From the NCBI GenBank assembly GCA_913060675.1, contig CAJXUS010000010.1:1-64000 (forward strand): a stretch of 64,000 bases of DNA, written 5' to 3'. The notes under the pieces were generated by a model. That model was not told where the DNA came from. It worked only from the letters and a program-made list of their open reading frames with translations, and searched no databases. This DNA comes from an uncultured Rhodospirillales bacterium (lineage in GTDB: Bacteria > Pseudomonadota > Alphaproteobacteria > Kiloniellales > Kiloniellaceae). Made by a program: the position numbers and the translations under genes. How positions within the stretch are numbered: the stretch's first letter is position 1; each line of letters starts with the position of its first letter. Of this stretch, positions 22,247 through 31,727 are shown one piece after another.

Positions 22247-24587
22247 AAACCTTTCCATTAGGCTTTCCCTGAAAGACCAGGCCGTGGTTGAACGCGCTTT
22301 GGTTCAATTGGGTGACCGGGGCCAAAACGCCTTAAAACGTATTGAACGCGCTTCACGCCCTGCGTCAAAAGGTCTATTGGCCGTGGGTGCTGTGGGCCGT
22401 GAAGTCCGGGGCGGCTTAGAAGGTCTTGCCTTACAATCTGGGGCAGCAGGCGCAGGGCTTACCGCCTTGGGTCCTGCTGGCCTAGCGGCGGCGGCGGCCA
22501 TTGGCGCGGTTATTCTGGCCGTGCGGGGTCTAGTCCAAGCGTCCAGGCAATCCCTGGATTTTGCCGCCAATATCAAAGCCCAGGCGGAAACCGCCGGTCT
22601 GGCGGTGGAAGCATACCAGGAACTTACCTTCGCGGCTGAAAAATATAACGTCACCCAAGACGCCCTTACCGACGGCATGAAAGAGTTAATCCTACGCGCC
22701 GATGAATATGTGGTCACCGCCAAGGGACCGGCTGAAGAAGCCTTCCGACGCCTAGGGTTTACCCAGGACGAATTGAAGGGAAAACTTAAAAACACTTCCG
22801 CGCTATTTTCTGAAGTTATCGAACGAATGGAAGGCCTGGACCGGGCCGCCCAAATTAGGGTCGCGGATGAAATTTTCGGCGGCACCGCTGGTGAACAGTT
22901 TGTCCGTTTTTTGGATGAAGGCGCGGCGGGGATTGAAAAATTCCGCCAGGAAGCCCGTGACCTTGGCGTGGTGATGGATGCGTCCTTGATCGAAAAAGGC
23001 GACCAGGCGCGCGATAAAATGGTGGCATTGGAAAAGGTCATTTCTGTGCAGATGAATTCTGCCCTGGTGGATATGGCCCCGCTGTTAACGTTCGTTACCC
23101 AGGCTTTTGCCGATATGGCCGCCGGTATCCAGATAACCATTGATAAAATGAAGGACCTGGAGAACCAAAGCACCGGGCGAGTTAGTCAAAGATTGGACGA
23201 ACTGGACGTAGAATTGGCGGGACAAACCGACCGCTTGCAACGCGCCAAAAAGGATTTAGACAAGGCCCGTGCGATCCTGGACGACCCCGCCGCAAATCCG
23301 GCGCATAAAAAAATTGCTACGGTTGAACTTTCGGGGATAGAGGCCCGTTTTCAAAAGGAAAAAGAGGCCTACGAACGTTTGTTCCAAGAACGGGAAGAAG
23401 CCCTGGAAATTCTTTTAACCAAGGCGGAACCCAAGACAACCAGCAAACCGGTAAAACTCGGTTTTAATAATATTGAGCTTCCCGATACTTCCGCCCTGGA
23501 ACGAACGGTGGAAAATCTAAAGTTTCAAAAAGATCAATTGGAGCGAACCGATTTTGGCCAGGCTTTTAACACCGCTTTAAAGTCAGCGGCTTCCGCCGGT
23601 GAAGTAATCACCCCAGAAGTAAAACAGCAAATCCACGATTATGTCCTGGCTATACAAACTCTGAAGGCAGAAGAGGAAGAACGCAAACGCCTGACCCGTG
23701 AACGCGCCACCCTGGAGCAGGAAGGAGAAAGAACTACCGAACGGCTGCGGACCGCTTCTGAAGCCTACGGCTTTGCCCTGAGCGAAATCAACGGCCTGTT
23801 AGCAAAAGGCGTCATAAACGAAGAAACCGCCACCCGCGCACGGGATGAAGCCACCCTGGCTTTTGAAGATGCCGAACGGCGCAAGCTCGACGCCAGTAAA
23901 CAAGGCGCGGATGGTATCCGTCGCGCTTTGCAAACTTATTCCGACGATGCGGGCGACGCGGCCAAGCAAACCGAACAAGCCACCTTACGGTCCTTGACGT
24001 CCATAGAAGACGCTTTTGTGGCTATGGCCACGGGGTCAAAAGTGACCTTTGGAGACATGGTCAATTCAATAGTGGCTGACCTGGCAAGAATTACCATTCG
24101 AAAAACCATAACCGAACCGCTGGCCAATAGCTTCCTGGACTTCCTGCCCTTTAAAAATGGCGCGGCATTTTCTGGGGGCAATGTTGTGCCCTTTGCCAAT
24201 GGGGCCGCCTTTCGCGGGGGCCGGGTTAATGCCTTCGCAAATGGCACCGTGGTGACCCAGCCAACCTTTTTTCCCATGGCCGGTAATGAAACCGGGGTAA
24301 TGGGTGAAGCCGGTGACGAAGCTATCATGCCGCTAAGGCGCGGACCTGGTGGTCGCCTGGGCGTGGACGCCTCCGGGATGGGCGGCGGGGGTTCTGCCAT
24401 GTCAGTGCACATTGAAACCAATGTTTCTGTAGAGGGTGGCAGCCAAGGCGGCGAAGCGGACGGCGAATTGGCCCAACGTATTGGCCAGGCCGTGGAAGGC
24501 CGGGTCACCCAGATTGTGGACCGACGCTTAATGCAACAAATGAAAAACGGCGGCATGTTAAACCCGCGTGGCACAAGGATGGCCTAA
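22233..24587 (+). CDS. Tail tape measure protein (lambda gpH family)
   Basis: 784 residues from ATG 22233. N-terminal alanine/glycine-rich hydrophobic part (about 45-105), a long coiled-coil body (300-540, many Glu/Arg/Lys heptads) and the typical C-terminal region: EDAFVAMATGSKVTFGDMVN and TGVMGEAGDEAIMPLRRGPG. It sets tail length; by the usual 0.15 nm per residue the tail would be near 120 nm. Overlaps gpT by 14 nt. Confidence 0.88.
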   Translation: MAKSKNLSIRLSLKDQAVVERALVQLGDRGQNALKRIERASRPASKGLLAVGAVGREVRGGLEGLALQSGAAGAGLTALGPAGLAAAAAIGAVILAVRGLVQASRQSLDFAANIKAQAETAGLAVEAYQELTFAAEKYNVTQDALTDGMKELILRADEYVVTAKGPAEEAFRRLGFTQDELKGKLKNTSALFSEVIERMEGLDRAAQIRVADEIFGGTAGEQFVRFLDEGAAGIEKFRQEARDLGVVMDASLIEKGDQARDKMVALEKVISVQMNSALVDMAPLLTFVTQAFADMAAGIQITIDKMKDLENQSTGRVSQRLDELDVELAGQTDRLQRAKKDLDKARAILDDPAANPAHKKIATVELSGIEARFQKEKEAYERLFQEREEALEILLTKAEPKTTSKPVKLGFNNIELPDTSALERTVENLKFQKDQLERTDFGQAFNTALKSAASAGEVITPEVKQQIHDYVLAIQTLKAEEEERKRLTRERATLEQEGERTTERLRTASEAYGFALSEINGLLAKGVINEETATRARDEATLAFEDAERRKLDASKQGADGIRRALQTYSDDAGDAAKQTEQATLRSLTSIEDAFVAMATGSKVTFGDMVNSIVADLARITIRKTITEPLANSFLDFLPFKNGAAFSGGNVVPFANGAAFRGGRVNAFANGTVVTQPTFFPMAGNETGVMGEAGDEAIMPLRRGPGGRLGVDASGMGGGGSAMSVHIETNVSVEGGSQGGEADGELAQRIGQAVEGRVTQIVDRRLMQQMKNGGMLNPRGTRMA

Positions 24588-24590
24588 TCT

Positions 24591-24932
24591 ATGGATACCC
24601 TCCCCGATATTCCGGTCCAGGTAGGATCTTCGCTCCAAGAAAAAGCCAAAGTCTATAGCGCCGGTTTTGAAGGCGGATACCGGCAACGCTCTGGTGACGA
24701 TATAAATTCGATACGTGGCACCGCCACCGCCACCTGGGGCAACATAACCAAGGCTCAAAAAGACACCCTGGTCGCGTTCTTCAAGGATAAAAAAGGCGTC
24801 ACCGCTTTCCTTTGGCAAGCCCCCTATGAAGACAGCCCCAGAAAATGGACCTGTGAAAGCTGGCAACCCAAGCCAAAACTAGCCGGTAGATTTTCTATGA
24901 CCGCAAGCTTTACCGAAGAATTCGACCTATAA
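24591..24932 (+). CDS. Minor tail protein gpM-like
   Basis: 113 residues (lambda M is 109). Matches the Phage_min_tail pattern: KVYSAGFEGGYRQRSGDDIN and KAQKDTLVAFFKDKKGVTAF. Tail-tip component placed directly after the tape measure as in lambda. Confidence 0.85.
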   Translation: MDTLPDIPVQVGSSLQEKAKVYSAGFEGGYRQRSGDDINSIRGTATATWGNITKAQKDTLVAFFKDKKGVTAFLWQAPYEDSPRKWTCESWQPKPKLAGRFSMTASFTEEFDL

Positions 24933-24946
24933 ACCAGGGGGACGAT

Positions 24947-25669
24947 ATGACGACAACAACGGCTTCCCCGAAGGTAAAAGAAGAAAGCCAAAAACTTTCC
25001 CTGGACACCAGAATAACCCTGTACCAACTGGACGCCACGGGGTTGGGTGGGGAAGTCCACCCTTTTACGACAACGTCCTATGGCGATAAGCCGGTCAGCT
25101 TTGACGGCCAACTTTACCCGCCCCAGGATATCCAGGTCGAAGGCTTTGAATATTCCGCTGAAGGGGCCTTGCCCCAACCGCTGGTCCGAATTGGCAACGT
25201 CACATCTGTGGGCACCGGGCTGGTCATAGCCTACGGGGATTTACTCGGGGCGGTCTTTCGTCGCATTCGCACCTATAAAAGGTTCCTGGACGGTGAAGTG
25301 GACGCGGACCCGACAGCGACCTTTCAACACGACGTTTTTGTGGTGTCGCGAAAATCAGCACAAAACCAAAAGCTGGTCGAATTTGAATTGCGCGCCGCCA
25401 TGGACCAACAAGGCGTCCGCCTTCCCCGCCGCCAGGTTATGAAAAACGTATGTCCCCTGAAATATCGCCGCCCCGACGGCTCCGGCGGTTTCGATTACAC
25501 CAAGGCAACTTGCCCCTATGCGGGGGAAAATTCTTACGACAAAAACGGCACCCCGGTGGCCGCCTCCAATGACGTATGCGCCAAACACCTGGCCGCTTGC
25601 CGGTTGCGTTTTGGTGACCATGCCGAAATCCCTTTCGGGGGGTTTCCTGGTATCGCCCAGGTTAGATAA
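24947..25669 (+). CDS. Minor tail protein gpL-like (Fe-S tail tip protein)
   Basis: 240 residues. C-terminal cysteines at KNVCPLKYR, KATCPYAGE, ASNDVCAKH and AACRLRF are the set that binds a [4Fe-4S] cluster in lambda gpL. The N-terminal part has TLYQLDATGLGGEVHPFTTT. Follows gpM and precedes gpK, the lambda order. Confidence 0.87.
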   Translation: MTTTTASPKVKEESQKLSLDTRITLYQLDATGLGGEVHPFTTTSYGDKPVSFDGQLYPPQDIQVEGFEYSAEGALPQPLVRIGNVTSVGTGLVIAYGDLLGAVFRRIRTYKRFLDGEVDADPTATFQHDVFVVSRKSAQNQKLVEFELRAAMDQQGVRLPRRQVMKNVCPLKYRRPDGSGGFDYTKATCPYAGENSYDKNGTPVAASNDVCAKHLAACRLRFGDHAEIPFGGFPGIAQVR

Positions 25670-25684
25670 TTCTAGGATTAAATC

Positions 25685-26410
25685 ATGTTTGAACAATCTG
25701 TGATCGCGGCCGCCCAGGCCCACGCCGTGGCCGAGTACCCGCGCGAAAGCTGTGGCCTGGTGGTGGACGGTAAATACACCCCTTATAAAAACATTCACCC
25801 CAAACCGGAACAAGCCTTCAAGATGGCGACAAACGCCTGGTTATCCGCCCACAAGCGCGGGGAAATCCAAGCGGTTATCCATAGCCACCCGGATGGCCCG
25901 GACTGCCCGTCCGCCGACGATATGCAAGGTCAAGTAGATACCGCCATCCCTTGGGGTATTATCTGCACCGATGGCAAGGACTGTCTACCCACAACCTGGT
26001 TTGGCGACGCAGTGCCGACCCCCACCCTTACGGGTCGGGGTTTTCGCCACGGGGTAACAGACTGTTACAGCCTTATTCGCGATTATTACAAAACCCAGCG
26101 CGGTATTTTATTGCCTGAATTTCCAAGGAATTGGGAGTGGTGGACCGAAGACGACGGCGACCTTTACGGCCAGGGATTTAAACAGGCGGGCTTTGTCAAA
26201 ATCACGCCTGAAGAAGTCCGACCAGGTGACGTCTTCCTGGCGCAAATAATGTCCAAGGTGCCTAACCACGGCGGGGTCCTTTTGGAAGGCGGCCTGGCTT
26301 TGCACCACCTATCGGCAAAATTACCGGTCGATATGGCGCGCCTGTCCCGCCGCGAACCTCTTAACCGTTGGCGAAATCACGTCACCCATTGGTTACGATA
26401 CGAGGGTTAA
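25685..26410 (+). CDS. Tail assembly protein gpK-like (JAB/MPN + NlpC/P60)
   Basis: 241 residues. Residues 8-120 are a JAB/MPN metallopeptidase with VIHSHPDGPDCPSADD, the zinc ligands. Residues 120-240 are an NlpC/P60 peptidase with DCYSLIRDYY (catalytic Cys) and PNHGGVLLEGG (His). Likely cleaves peptidoglycan at DNA entry or processes the tail tip. Confidence 0.9.
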   Translation: MFEQSVIAAAQAHAVAEYPRESCGLVVDGKYTPYKNIHPKPEQAFKMATNAWLSAHKRGEIQAVIHSHPDGPDCPSADDMQGQVDTAIPWGIICTDGKDCLPTTWFGDAVPTPTLTGRGFRHGVTDCYSLIRDYYKTQRGILLPEFPRNWEWWTEDDGDLYGQGFKQAGFVKITPEEVRPGDVFLAQIMSKVPNHGGVLLEGGLALHHLSAKLPVDMARLSRREPLNRWRNHVTHWLRYEG

Positions 26411-26411
26411 A

Positions 26412-27068
26412 ATGTGCGAAATCGTTTTACATGGCGGCCTTGCTCAATTCGGCGGGCCTTTTTCTTTGTCTGTGGCCAGCCCGGCGGAAGCCATCCGCGC
26501 CTTGTGCATCCAGATAAAGGGTTTTCGAGACGCGCTAAAAACCGGTCATTACCGCCTGGTACGCGACGACCAGGACGACGGCTTCCACTACCAGGAAGAA
26601 ACCCTAAATCTGGGCCTGGGTCAGGCCAAGTCTTTGCACATCGTACCCGAAATAATAGGGGCAAAATCCAAGGGTCTAGGTAAGGCGATTATGGGAATTG
26701 CCCTAATCGGTGCCGCCTTTTTCTTTGCCCCGGCGGCGGGTCCAGCCTTTGGGGCTGGTGCGGCGGATGGTGTGGCGGCGGCGGGTTTTGCCGCTGAAGC
26801 TTTTAGCGTGGGTTCCTTTTCGGTGTCCTGGGGCCAGATTGCCCTATCCGGTTTGACCTGGGGCCTTCAGGGCATTTCTCAAATGCTGGCCCCTTCTCCA
26901 CCTGGTGGGGACGTCAACCAGCTAGAAGCCCCCGAACAACGCGCCTCTTCTCTTTTTAATGGACCGGTCAACGTTGCCGAACAAGGCCAAGTCAGGCCGG
27001 TGGTTTATGGCGAAGTCCGCGCCGGGTCCGTTGTTATTTCTTCCGGCCTGGACGCCGAACAACTCTAA
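26412..27068 (+). CDS. Tail assembly protein gpI-like
   Basis: 218 residues. N-terminal ubiquitin-like part (PFSLSVASPAEAIRALCIQI), KSLHIVPEIIGAKSKGLG, then an Ala/Gly hydrophobic stretch (IGAAFFFAPAAGPAFGAGAA) and a C-terminal NGPVNVAEQGQVRPVVYGE, as in gpI-family proteins. Located between K and J. Confidence 0.87.
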   Translation: MCEIVLHGGLAQFGGPFSLSVASPAEAIRALCIQIKGFRDALKTGHYRLVRDDQDDGFHYQEETLNLGLGQAKSLHIVPEIIGAKSKGLGKAIMGIALIGAAFFFAPAAGPAFGAGAADGVAAAGFAAEAFSVGSFSVSWGQIALSGLTWGLQGISQMLAPSPPGGDVNQLEAPEQRASSLFNGPVNVAEQGQVRPVVYGEVRAGSVVISSGLDAEQL

Positions 27069-27077
27069 GGGTTTGAT

Positions 27078-30000
27078 ATGGCTGGATTGCTTGAAAAAAG
27101 AAACGCCCTGGCAATTCAGGGCCGTAAAGGCGGCGGTAAAGCGGGCGGCGGCGGTTCTGGCCGTGTGGCCAAAGAAGACCCGAACACGCTTGAAAGTTCG
27201 GCCACCGCGCGGGTACTGGATTTTGTTTCCGAAGGTCCAATCGTCGGCCTGGTTGATGGCTTGAAGTCGGTTTACCTGGATGGCACCCCGGTGCAAAACA
27301 ACGATGGGAGTTACAATTTTGAAGGGGTAGAACTCGACACCCGCGAAGGACTGCCAGACCAACCTTATATCCCCGGCTACCCGGACGTAGAGCGCGAAGA
27401 AAGCGTTGGAGCGGAAGTAAAGCAGGACACCCCTGTGGTGCGTACTGTGAGCGATTTAAACGCCAATGCTCTAAGAATAAAAGTTCGCCTTCCTGCCTTG
27501 ACAAGCCAAGACACCAAAACCGGCGACGTGCACGGCACATCGGTACAAATCGCCATAGACGTAAAACCTTTCGGCGGGGTCTATACCGAGTTTACCACCG
27601 ACACCATTAACGGCAAAACCACCAGCCCTTATGAGCGCGCCTATCGGGTTGCGCTTCCCGCTGGCGGGGCACCCTGGGACGTCCGTGTCCGTCGGATCAC
27701 CGTTGACAGCGAAACGCTGGCGCTAAGAAATCAAACCTATTTTTCTGCCTACACCGTCCTCATTGACGCCAAACTGACTTACCCCGATTGCGCCATTATG
27801 GCCTTGAACGTGGATAGTAAATTATTTGGCACCGACATACCGGGCCGGGGCTATCACATACGCGGGCGCATTGTTCGGGTGCCGGATAATTACGCCCCGG
27901 ACACCAGGGTTTACACCGGGCTTTGGTCTGGGGAATTTAAACTGGCCTGGACCCAAAACCCGGCCTGGGTGTTCTATGATATGGCAACCCACCAGGCTTA
28001 TGGCCTGGGTGAATTCGTTGACGACCAGGCAGTGGACAAATGGGGTCTTTACCAAATCGCCCAATACTGTGATGAACTGGTCCCAGATGGCCTTGGCGGC
28101 ACGGAACCCCGGTTTACTTTCAATTGGCAGTTTAACGCCCAGGAAGAAGCCTTCACGGTTTTAAACTCTATCGCCTCCACCTTTCGCGGCATGCTCTATT
28201 GGGCAAGTGCGGCCATGTTTGCAGTCCAGGACGCCCCGGCGGATGCTGTAAAACTGGTCACCCATGCCAACACCATAGACGGCGATTTCAATTATGAAGG
28301 CACCGCCCTGGAAAGTCGGCATTCTACGGTAATTGTTTGGTGGAATAACCCAGACGATGAATACCGCCGCACCCCTGAAGTTGTCGAAGACGCCGACCTG
28401 GTCCACAAGCTGGGCTATAGGCCGATGGAAGTAACCGCCTTCGGTTGCACTTCCCGTGGCCAGGCTTACCGGATGGGATTGTGGGCGCTCTATTCAGAAC
28501 AGTCCGAAACCCAACAAGTAACCTACCGCGCAGGCATGGACCACGCCGACTTATTCCCCGGTCAAATCGTCGCCCTGGCAGATAAATACTGGTCGGCAGT
28601 GCGCTTTGGCGGAAGGCTCAAGGGCATAGACGGCACGGCGGTGACATTGGACCAGGCGGTCACGCTTGCAAGTGGTCATGAATACAAGCTTTCCCTGGTC
28701 ATGCCGGGCGGTGAACTGGTGGAAAAGACGGTGACGTCTAACCCCGGTTCCCATTCGGTTTTAACCGTGGATAGCATCTACCCGGACACGCCCGTGGCCG
28801 CCGGTCTTTGGGTGTTATCTGGCACCGACGTGAAACCCCGATTATTTCGGGTTCGTTCGGTCAACGAAGTAGAAGGGCATTTATTTGAAGTCAAAGCCCT
28901 GGAACACAACCCCGGCAAGTTCGCGCTTATTGAAGACGGCCTGGCCCTGGAGCCTATAGCCACGTCACGCTATCCCACCGGTGCTCTGGCTCCGGCGTCC
29001 GATCTGACCATTGAAGAAGGTTTGTACAAGCTCGGCTCTGAAGTCAAAACCAGGGCTACCTTTTCCTGGACCGCGTCTGCTGATATCAGGGCGGTACTTT
29101 ATGAAACCCAGGTCCGGCGTTTTGGGGAGCCTTCCTGGCAAGCTTCTGGGGCAACCACTGGCCATTCCATAGATATACCGGATATTGTCCGGGGGGAATA
29201 TTCCTTCCGGGTTCGTCCGTTGACCAATACCGGACGCCCAGGTCCTTGGACCGAAATATCCAAAGACCTGTTATCTTATTGGGCACCCCCTGATGTGGTA
29301 ACCGGCTTTGAAATTCAGGTCATTGACGGCCAGGCCTATTTATCTTGGGATGCTCACCCGGCCCTGGATTTATCGCACTACGAAGTCCGCTACTTTGCAG
29401 GGTCACCAGACGTTGCGGTCTGGGGCGGTGCCATCACCCTGCTGGTAAAAGTCACCGGCACCACTGCCACGGTCCCGGCCTTGCCTGGGACCTACCTGAT
29501 TAAGGCCGTGGATTTAACCGACGTGGAAAGCGAAACCGCCGCCCTGGTGGGGTCGTCCATAGTTTCGGCTCAGGGAAGAAACGTGGTTGAAGTTATCGAC
29601 CAGGTAGGCTTCCCTGGCGTTGTAAACAACTGTGGATTTGATGCTGGTTTGGGTGGTTTGCGCCTGGATAGTGCCGATAACATTTTCGATTTTCCAAATT
29701 TCCTGGCCGTTGAAAATATCTTCCTGGGTCCCGCTGGTCTGGTGACTTCGGGTGAATATGAATTTGACCGGATATTTAACGCCGGGCGGATAGATACGTC
29801 GCGGGTCACAGCGGTGATTTCCCTATCCGGCACCAAGGTGGACGACAACGTCCTGGACGATCCTGACTTCCTGGGGCTTTCAAATATCTTTGGGGTTGGG
29901 GAAAGCGACTATTCGGTTGAATTGCAAATCAGCACTACCCAGGACGACCCCAACGGGGCACCGACCTGGTCCGCCTGGTCGCGTTTTGTGGTCGGAGATT

Positions 30001-30341
30001 ATGCCGCCTGGGGCCTGAAGTTCCGGCTTGTTCTACGCGGTCATTCCTGGGGTTGTACCCCGGTGGTGCAAACCCTGGCCGTTACCATTGATATGACCGA
30101 CCGGGTGGAAACCAGTCAAGACCTGGTCTGCCCGGTTGAAGGGTTGCGGATTACTTACCAAAACCCCTTCCAGGCCCGGCCCTGGTTGTCAGTAGATGGC
30201 CAAGGGCTGGCCCAAGGGGACCGCCCCATTATTACCAATGCGGACAGTACCGGCTTTAACCTGGTTTGGCATGACAGTCTGGACCAGCCGGTGGCCCGTT
30301 CGTTTGATTACTACGCCAAGGGATATGGCAAAGGGATATAA
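27078..30341 (+). CDS. Tail tip / host specificity protein gpJ-like
   Basis: 1087 residues (lambda J is 1132). N-terminal glycine-rich start, then LDFVSEGPIVGLVDGLKSVY and VYLDGTPVQNNDGSYNF, diagnostic of gpJ. Middle: MALNVDSKLFGTDIPGRGYH. Two or three fibronectin-III-like domains at about 650-830. The C-terminal part holds two related repeats, DNIFDFPNFLAVENIFLG and DDPDFLGLSNIFGVG. It forms the tail tip and contacts the receptor. Confidence 0.92.
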   Translation: MAGLLEKRNALAIQGRKGGGKAGGGGSGRVAKEDPNTLESSATARVLDFVSEGPIVGLVDGLKSVYLDGTPVQNNDGSYNFEGVELDTREGLPDQPYIPGYPDVEREESVGAEVKQDTPVVRTVSDLNANALRIKVRLPALTSQDTKTGDVHGTSVQIAIDVKPFGGVYTEFTTDTINGKTTSPYERAYRVALPAGGAPWDVRVRRITVDSETLALRNQTYFSAYTVLIDAKLTYPDCAIMALNVDSKLFGTDIPGRGYHIRGRIVRVPDNYAPDTRVYTGLWSGEFKLAWTQNPAWVFYDMATHQAYGLGEFVDDQAVDKWGLYQIAQYCDELVPDGLGGTEPRFTFNWQFNAQEEAFTVLNSIASTFRGMLYWASAAMFAVQDAPADAVKLVTHANTIDGDFNYEGTALESRHSTVIVWWNNPDDEYRRTPEVVEDADLVHKLGYRPMEVTAFGCTSRGQAYRMGLWALYSEQSETQQVTYRAGMDHADLFPGQIVALADKYWSAVRFGGRLKGIDGTAVTLDQAVTLASGHEYKLSLVMPGGELVEKTVTSNPGSHSVLTVDSIYPDTPVAAGLWVLSGTDVKPRLFRVRSVNEVEGHLFEVKALEHNPGKFALIEDGLALEPIATSRYPTGALAPASDLTIEEGLYKLGSEVKTRATFSWTASADIRAVLYETQVRRFGEPSWQASGATTGHSIDIPDIVRGEYSFRVRPLTNTGRPGPWTEISKDLLSYWAPPDVVTGFEIQVIDGQAYLSWDAHPALDLSHYEVRYFAGSPDVAVWGGAITLLVKVTGTTATVPALPGTYLIKAVDLTDVESETAALVGSSIVSAQGRNVVEVIDQVGFPGVVNNCGFDAGLGGLRLDSADNIFDFPNFLAVENIFLGPAGLVTSGEYEFDRIFNAGRIDTSRVTAVISLSGTKVDDNVLDDPDFLGLSNIFGVGESDYSVELQISTTQDDPNGAPTWSAWSRFVVGDYAAWGLKFRLVLRGHSWGCTPVVQTLAVTIDMTDRVETSQDLVCPVEGLRITYQNPFQARPWLSVDGQGLAQGDRPIITNADSTGFNLVWHDSLDQPVARSFDYYAKGYGKGI

Positions 30342-30343
30342 CA

Positions 30344-31054
30344 ATGTCACAAGTTGCAACTAATCAGCTACCCACCACCGGGACCCTTGGCGGGTTGGCT
30401 TTTGTCAATCTGATGAACCCCATGTTATTGGCGCTCTTTTCCCAGAATAAAGGTGCCACGGCCCCCGATAATCCGGTGGAAGGCATGGTCTGGTGTGATG
30501 ATAGCGCCGGGGCTATCTGGTCGTTTAAAGTTTATGACGGTGACCAGTGGGTCAAGTTCATGGAATTGAACAGCACCACCCACACCATTGATATGTCGTT
30601 CGCGGTCAAAGACGCCACCACGGCCATAAAAGGGGTGGTGGAAAAGGCCTTGGCTTCTGAAATGACAGCCGGGACAGCGAACAAGTTCCCAGACGCCACG
30701 GTTATTAAAAACTGGCTTATCGGGGAAAACCACACCTTCACCAAGGGCCAAGGGGTTGGGTCCTACGAAATTGGTTTGGCGGTATCTGGCACCGTTGCCG
30801 TTGATATTGAAAACGGCAACAAACAACACATGACCATGACCGGGGCGGTGACCCTGGAAGCCCCCACGAATGGTTTTGAAAGCTGGGTTGATATTGAAAT
30901 CACCGTGGGCGGTGCTGGTGGCTTCCCCTTCGTTTATACCGGCTTTGAAGCGGAAGTGGTCGGCACCTTTGACGATACCGCCGGGGCGGTGACTATCGTG
31001 CAAATCGACAAATCAAAAAACAAAACCACTATTCAATTTAGAAAGGCGGCCTGA
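30344..31054 (+). CDS. Tail-tip associated fibre-like protein
   Basis: 236 residues. Opens with LPTTGTLGGLAFVNLMNPML and EGMVWCDDSAGAIWSFKVYD, then helical and beta segments typical of short fibres. Starts 3 nt after the J stop. Named by position and composition; family unknown. Confidence 0.6.
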   Translation: MSQVATNQLPTTGTLGGLAFVNLMNPMLLALFSQNKGATAPDNPVEGMVWCDDSAGAIWSFKVYDGDQWVKFMELNSTTHTIDMSFAVKDATTAIKGVVEKALASEMTAGTANKFPDATVIKNWLIGENHTFTKGQGVGSYEIGLAVSGTVAVDIENGNKQHMTMTGAVTLEAPTNGFESWVDIEITVGGAGGFPFVYTGFEAEVVGTFDDTAGAVTIVQIDKSKNKTTIQFRKAA

Positions 31055-31055
31055 T

Positions 31056-31727
31056 ATGAGCCAATTATGTTTGTGGAACAATGGTGCGCCTAAAATTGTT
31101 CGTCAAAATCAACGTGTACCCGTGCCAGGTGGGAAAATGGATATAGGGTCCAGACCTTACCCAGAATTAGACCTATACTGGTACAAGGAAACCACGGTCG
31201 CCCTGGGCCGTTTTCAGACCAAGGGAAACCTGGTTTATTCCAAAGAAGGCGACACCGTCACCGCAACCCAGGAACCCAGCTATAAAACACCCCAGCAAAT
31301 CGGCCAGGCGCTAAAACAAGACGCCAAGCGTTTACGCGACGATATTATGGACGGCGGATTAAAATTTACCCCGGATGGTGAAAATTACTATGTGGTGCAA
31401 ACAGACAAAGATAGCCGGGATAATATAGGTAACGAAATCACCTATATGAACGACAGCGGCGACCCTTCCATCCAATGGCGAATGCAAAGCGAAGACCCCG
31501 CCGCCGATGATCCAAATCCCGAACTAACAATGGCTGAATTTAAAGATATGAGCCTGGCGGTTCGCGCCCTGGTAAAGGCTTGTTACACCCGCCTGGCCCA
31601 GATTGAAGGCCTTATCTCTTTAACGGTTGTCGGTGCAAAAGACGATGCGGCAGCGGTCCAGGCACTTCTAGACATTGACCTGGAAGCGGGTTGGCCAGAA
31701 AAATATCAGGCTGAAGGGGGCCGCTAA
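31056..31727 (+). CDS. Tail fibre assembly-like protein (DUF4376-like)
   Basis: 223 residues. RLRDDIMDGGLKFTPDGENY, VVQTDKDSRDNIGNEI and AEFKDMSLAVRALVKACYTR follow the DUF4376 layout found in fibre or fibre-assembly proteins. Abuts the preceding gene and overlaps the next by one base. Confidence 0.6.
   Translation: MSQLCLWNNGAPKIVRQNQRVPVPGGKMDIGSRPYPELDLYWYKETTVALGRFQTKGNLVYSKEGDTVTATQEPSYKTPQQIGQALKQDAKRLRDDIMDGGLKFTPDGENYYVVQTDKDSRDNIGNEITYMNDSGDPSIQWRMQSEDPAADDPNPELTMAEFKDMSLAVRALVKACYTRLAQIEGLISLTVVGAKDDAAAVQALLDIDLEAGWPEKYQAEGGR

Noticed and set aside
22304..23173. Long minus-strand open frame of 289 codons inside the tape measure gene
   Set aside because: It is antisense to a well-supported gene, is Ser/Arg/Ala/Pro-rich as expected for a shadow frame, and has no ribosome site.
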